Of a DNA stretch of 9,248 nucleotides, positions 6,114 through 9,248 are shown in pieces. Below the pieces are notes generated by a model. The model was not told the origin of the DNA, did not search any database, and saw only the letters and a list, made by a program, of their open reading frames with translations. The stretch is from an uncultured Methylophilus sp. (GTDB lineage Bacteria > Pseudomonadota > Gammaproteobacteria > Burkholderiales > Methylophilaceae), in the NCBI GenBank assembly GCA_936943315.1, contig CAKZJM010000434.1, positions 1-9,248 on the forward strand, read 5' to 3'. Made by a program: the position numbers and the translations under genes. Position 1 is the stretch's first letter. Each line of letters begins with the position of its first letter.

Positions 6114-6899
6114 ATGACAGAAACCGGAAGCCAGCGAGGCTTGCGCTGGGTGAAAGAAAGCCTGGCCTTATTCCGAACGCAGCCGCATATCTGGATGCTG
6201 TGTTCACTTGCCTACATCGTGATTTTTATGGTGCTGCCTTCATTGCCCATGCTGGGTTTTTTGGGGCTGGTTTCGGTCGTGATCTGGCCGGTGTGTATGG
6301 CACTGGTGGTCATGCTTTACCGTCAGGTCGATCTGCAAGGCCGCATGGCGCCGCGTGCCGTGTTCGAACATCTGCAGCAGCATGTTAAACCATTGGTCTT
6401 GCTGGGTGCCAGCTGCCTGATCTATGCCGTTTTAGCCACTTATTTGCTCAGCAGCGAACTGGCTTCCCTGATCTCCCACGCGCCTACCAAAGCCGGGATG
6501 ACAGAGTCACAAATGACATTGTTTCTAGAAAACACACTGTCTTTTATCGTCAAGGTCATGCTGTTGCTGCTGCCACTGTTTATTGCCACCTGGTTTTCGC
6601 CCATGCTGATTGCCTTGAACGGCTATCCGCTGCTCAAGGCAATTAAATCTAGTATCGCGGGCATGCTGCAATACACCGTCCCCATGGGCGTTTCTTGGCT
6701 GGTTATGACGCTAGGCATGCTGGTTGTGATGTTGGGCCTGGGCCTGGTGATCGGCATTCTGGGCGCCTTGATCCCCATGCTGGCACAATTACTCATGCCT
6801 CTGCTGGTCTTTGCGGCATTGCTAGTGATCAACGCCTTGATGTTTGCTTTTCAATACATCAGCTACAAAGACGTGTTCCGGGCAGCGCCTGAGGTATAG
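6114..6899 (+). CDS. BPSS1780 family polytopic membrane protein
   Basis: A 261-residue inner membrane protein with about six hydrophobic segments: roughly residues 26-44, 47-68, 92-113, 143-162, 188-215 and 217-245. The short cytosolic N-terminus has the family-typical pattern RGLRWVKESLALFRTQPHIW ('G..W...G..LF...P..W'). A second family mark follows the fourth helix: FSPMLIALNGYPLLKAIKSS (161-180), resembling the 'F.PML....G.....A...S' stretch. The C-terminus ends in a helix with FQYISYKDVF. These point to the BPSS1780 family, which is of unknown function and found mostly in betaproteobacteria. No catalytic residues are recognisable. It lies 19 bases after thrB with a strong ribosome binding site, so it is the last gene of the unit. 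Whether it has anything to do with threonine metabolism, for example export, is speculation. Confidence 0.82.
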   Translation: MTETGSQRGLRWVKESLALFRTQPHIWMLCSLAYIVIFMVLPSLPMLGFLGLVSVVIWPVCMALVVMLYRQVDLQGRMAPRAVFEHLQQHVKPLVLLGASCLIYAVLATYLLSSELASLISHAPTKAGMTESQMTLFLENTLSFIVKVMLLLLPLFIATWFSPMLIALNGYPLLKAIKSSIAGMLQYTVPMGVSWLVMTLGMLVVMLGLGLVIGILGALIPMLAQLLMPLLVFAALLVINALMFAFQYISYKDVFRAAPEV

Positions 6900-6917
6900 C
6901 CTGGTTAAGTATTTCTT

Positions 6918-6946
6918 CAGGATAGCGCTTTCTAGCGCGATTCCTG
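6918..6946. terminator. Hairpin at the meeting point of the convergent genes
   Basis: CAGGA (6918-6922) pairs with TCCTG (6942-6946), and GCGCT (6925-6929) with AGCGC (6934-6938), around a TTCT loop with a small internal loop. It lies 18 bases after the BPSS1780-type gene stop. It also overlaps the last codons and stop of the convergent EAL/GGDEF gene. It could serve both strands, but neither side has a clear T-run, so an intrinsic terminator is only tentative. Confidence 0.4.
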
Positions 6947-8737
6947 ATTGAACCTGCCCGCGGTGGGCGATAACCGGCGTCGCTCTATAAACAGGCTGTT
7001 ACCCAAGATTTTTTTGGCCTGTTTTTTGGCATTGCTCATGGCGCCAGCTACTTCGTGATGGCTGGCAAACGCGTCTGCGTGCACTTGTACCGCGCCGATG
7101 GATAAGCTGCCAAACGGGTAAAAATGCTCATTCCCCAAGCGGTCTTCTATGCGTATGCCCCCTTGCTGGATGTCTTTAAGGTCATAAAAATCGGGCATCA
7201 CTTTACCTATGGTGTCCAGGATATCGTTGCACACGGTTTCCCAGCGATCGCTTTGAAACACCAGTACGAAGTCATCGCCGCCAATATGCCCGACAAAATC
7301 CTGCTCGTGATTGACCAGGCTGCTTAGCAATCTACCCACAAACTGAATCACCTCGTCGCCACGGCGGTAGCCATAGGCATCGTTAAACGGTTTGAAATGA
7401 TCCAAATCGCAATAACAGGCCACAAACGGGATGCGCCGCTCCAGTAACTTATCAATATGCGCGTTAATGGGCACATTGCCTGGCAGCAGCGTGAGCGGGT
7501 TGGCATAGCGCGCGGCATGAATCTGCATGTTGGTGACTTCACGCAGCAATGCATGTCCGCTACCCATGCCCACATAGCGTTCACCATCGGCAATCATAAA
7601 GCCGTTGAGCAGATATTTTGGGTCGGCCGTCAAAATCAGTTCACTCATGGCCAGAATGGACATGTCTTTTTGCACGACGAGGCAGTTGGCATCCATAAAG
7701 GTTGTGCATGATTTTTTGCCATGTAACTCTTTTTGATAGCGCCGGGCAAAACGGTCTATGGTGTCATAACGGCTAATGAGGCCGAGCGGTTTGCCTTTAT
7801 GGTCAATGACCGGAATTGAGTTGAGCGTATTTTCGCGGTCAAACCAGTTGTAGACTTCTTCGTTGGTCATTTCGGGAAAAGCCGCCGTTTGGTAGCTGGC
7901 CAGACTGATGACTGTGGCCTGTTTTGAGGCAGTGGTCTGCTGGTCAGCAAACAGGCGGATGATGTTTTTATTGAGCAGGCTATGCACTTCTTCCGTCAAG
8001 GTGTACTGAAACTTGGGGAATGGCCGTCCAAACAAATAGCCCTGGGCAAAATCCACCTTCAGGTCCTTGATCACCGCCAATTCTTCTTTGGTCTCAATGC
8101 CTTCGGCGATGGTCAATGTGTTCGATTCAACGGCGATTTTCTGGATGCCACGCACAAACTCCAGTTTGATCGGGTCGTTGTGTATATTGGCAATAAAATG
8201 CTTGTCGATTTTGACAAACTCCGGCGACAGCTCAGACCACAAGCGCAACCCCGACGTACCTTCACCGAGATCATCCAGCGCAATTTTAAACCCCAGCGTT
8301 TTAAAGCGCGCAATCGCGTCGCGTAACACCGCATAGTCACGGATGGTTGAACTTTCGGTGATCTCTATAACAATGTCGCTGGGTTTGAGCCCACTCCGTG
8401 CCAGTTGTGTCAGGCCAAAAGACAGGTGGCTATCGGTGAGTAGCAAGCAGTCTGGACTGAAGTTCACAAACAGCGGGTAAGACCGGTCAGAGCGGCTATA
8501 TTCATTGAAGATCACTTCGCGTGCCGCATACTCCATTTCAATATTTAACCCGCATAGGGCGGCAGCGTTAAACAGCGCAATCGGTGAATGCAGTTTGGAT
8601 TCCACCGGCCCGCGGATCAAGGCCTCATGCGCGAATACGCGGGCCTGCTTGATATCGACAATCGGCTGAAACAGTGGCAGCAAGTTTTTCTGCGCGAGGA
8701 TGCTTTCAACCTCAAATTGGGGGGATGCATAAATCAT
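6932..8737 (-). CDS. Cyclic-di-GMP enzyme with EAL - CBS-like - GGDEF order
   Basis: A 601-residue cytosolic protein with no membrane segments. The N-terminal EAL phosphodiesterase domain covers about residues 6-255. Its catalytic ligands are present: E38 in EALIRG, N92 in VNFSP, E125 in IEITES, D155-D156 in LDDLG, K176 in VKID, E212 in AEGIE and Q232 in AQGYLFG. It should be able to hydrolyse cyclic-di-GMP. The middle (about 285-395) has features of a CBS pair (SIPVIDHKGKPLGLISRYD, then FMIADGERYVGMGSGHAL), a likely nucleotide sensor. The C-terminal GGDEF domain (about 410-585) starts with NPLTLLPGN and has CDLDHFKPFND (D444, D446) and the active-site variant GGDDF (486-490). The inhibitory RxxD site is HEQD (477-480), so it is probably lost. 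Start: the longest frame begins with TTG at 8785, which lacks a ribosome binding site and would lie almost at the predicted transcript start. ATG 8737, also with a weak site, is preferred. It converges with the thrB unit. Confidence 0.92.
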   Translation of the reverse strand: MIYASPQFEVESILAQKNLLPLFQPIVDIKQARVFAHEALIRGPVESKLHSPIALFNAAALCGLNIEMEYAAREVIFNEYSRSDRSYPLFVNFSPDCLLLTDSHLSFGLTQLARSGLKPSDIVIEITESSTIRDYAVLRDAIARFKTLGFKIALDDLGEGTSGLRLWSELSPEFVKIDKHFIANIHNDPIKLEFVRGIQKIAVESNTLTIAEGIETKEELAVIKDLKVDFAQGYLFGRPFPKFQYTLTEEVHSLLNKNIIRLFADQQTTASKQATVISLASYQTAAFPEMTNEEVYNWFDRENTLNSIPVIDHKGKPLGLISRYDTIDRFARRYQKELHGKKSCTTFMDANCLVVQKDMSILAMSELILTADPKYLLNGFMIADGERYVGMGSGHALLREVTNMQIHAARYANPLTLLPGNVPINAHIDKLLERRIPFVACYCDLDHFKPFNDAYGYRRGDEVIQFVGRLLSSLVNHEQDFVGHIGGDDFVLVFQSDRWETVCNDILDTIGKVMPDFYDLKDIQQGGIRIEDRLGNEHFYPFGSLSIGAVQVHADAFASHHEVAGAMSNAKKQAKKILGNSLFIERRRLSPTAGRFNQESR

Positions 8738-8798
8738 GCGAGCAGTATCGACTTTATTGAACGGCTTCTTGATTAAATTTTGCAAAGGCCGGATGAAG

Positions 8799-8826
8799 AA
8801 TTTATGACACGGCGCGGCACTTTCAA
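8799..8826 (-). promoter_or_regulatory. Possible promoter of the EAL/GGDEF gene
   Basis: On the minus strand TTGAAA (8821-8826, five of six at -35) and TAAATT (8799-8804, four of six at -10) are 16 bases apart, in the gap after the upstream gene's stop. A start near 8792 would give the ATG at 8737 a leader of about 55 bases. It would leave almost nothing before the TTG at 8785. Confidence 0.4.
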
Positions 8827-8840
8827 CACCGAATTCAGTG

Positions 8841-9248
8841 CTACTCGATTGGCGGGTTTTGTTTGACTTCGGCTAGCAAGCGTTCAAGCAGTTTCACATG
8901 GTCAGCTGGCAACAACTGCATCTCCTGACGCAAATCGCCGTGAGAGATGATAAGCAAACGTTTCAAATGCTGAATGGCTTGGAGATGCTCATTTCTGAGT
9001 TCGAGCAGAATAATATAATTCAGGTAAGGTTGACGCAGGGGAATAAAACGAACGGCATTTTCTGCCAGTGTTAACTGAATCTCGCTTTGGGCAGTGTTTG
9101 GCACCAAATAAGTGGCCAGTACCAGGTTTGCATAAGGGGCCAGCAGCGTATTTGCGTTGATCCATACCATATCATTGACCAAACCTTGCTTCTGGTAATC
9201 CGTCATGCTGGCTTGGCTGGCATTCGCAATATTATCCTCCAATTTTGT
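8841..9248 (-). CDS. C-terminal end of a probable Wzy/PglL-type polymerase or oligosaccharyltransferase (runs off the right edge)
   Basis: The frame is open from the window edge to a TAG at 8841 and covers about 135 residues. The only ATG-encoded methionine near the edge (9206) has no ribosome binding site, and the frame is open upstream of it, so this is best read as the tail of a larger gene. No membrane segment is obvious. The part TLAENAVRFIPLRQPYLNY, followed by ILLELRNEHLQAIQHLKRLL, is helical and TPR-like. It resembles the soluble C-terminal domain (Wzy_C_2 type: 'A.(R/K)..P.....Y....L.G....A...L') after the last helix of O-antigen polymerase-like and PglL-like O-oligosaccharyltransferases. 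Those proteins act at the periplasmic face of the inner membrane, but the catalytic and membrane parts lie outside the window. A TPR-like protein of another kind is the main alternative. The end of the gene is firm; the family is a moderate guess. Confidence 0.5.
   Translation of the reverse strand, partial: TKLEDNIANASQASMTDYQKQGLVNDMVWINANTLLAPYANLVLATYLVPNTAQSEIQLTLAENAVRFIPLRQPYLNYIILLELRNEHLQAIQHLKRLLIISHGDLRQEMQLLPADHVKLLERLLAEVKQNPPIE

Noticed and set aside
7982..8326. A 114-codon plus-strand frame within the EAL domain
   Set aside because: It is antisense to conserved EAL motifs with no initiation signals, so it is a coding shadow.
1..9248. A hidden mobile element, CRISPR array, tRNA gene or defence system
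   Set aside because: No transposase or integrase motifs, regularly spaced repeats, cloverleaf-like segments or defence domains were found by reading both strands. Genes are tightly packed housekeeping or conserved families with even base composition by eye.

Overview
The window looks like an ordinary chromosomal core region of a betaproteobacterium of moderate GC content (about 50% by eye). The order polA (minus) / LOG-family gene (plus) / DUF2782 gene / thrB / BPSS1780-type membrane protein is familiar from betaproteobacteria. The moderate GC and general protein flavour suggest a methylotroph of the Methylophilaceae, but that placement is inference from memory of related proteins. I see no insertion sequence, phage gene, tRNA, rRNA or CRISPR array.

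Layout: At the left edge (1-286, minus) lies the N-terminal part of a molybdopterin-binding/CinA-like protein that runs off the window. A small tandem repeat and a possible promoter precede it. Next, all on the minus strand and read from right to left, come polA (1070-3835), a two-helix membrane protein of unknown function (782-1000), and a GlsB/YeaQ-type three-helix membrane protein (425-664) closed by a clear terminator at 376-408. Divergent from polA is a LOG-family phosphoribohydrolase gene (3931-4656) with its own terminator. A second plus-strand unit starts from an extended -10 promoter near 4750. It holds a secreted DUF2782 protein (4781-5125), homoserine kinase thrB (5168-6094) and a six-helix membrane protein (6114-6899), spaced 42 and 19 bases apart. 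It meets a convergent gene at a hairpin around 6918-6946. That convergent gene (6932-8737, minus) encodes a cyclic-di-GMP enzyme with the order EAL - CBS-like - GGDEF. The right edge (8841-9248, minus) holds the C-terminal end of a protein resembling the cytoplasmic tail of Wzy/PglL-type polymerases/oligosaccharyltransferases.

How they fit together: polA supplies DNA repair and Okazaki fragment processing, thrB supplies threonine biosynthesis, and the LOG protein probably acts on nucleoside monophosphates. The EAL/GGDEF protein is the one clear signalling gene. No multi-gene defence or mobile system is visible. The observations most worth a second look are the reversed architecture and altered motifs of the cyclic-di-GMP enzyme, the tandem repeat before the CinA-like gene, hairpins at gene boundaries (one covering the thrB ribosome-binding region), and several small membrane or secreted proteins of unknown function. 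Three starts were chosen downstream of the longest possible ORF start, for reasons given in the entries.
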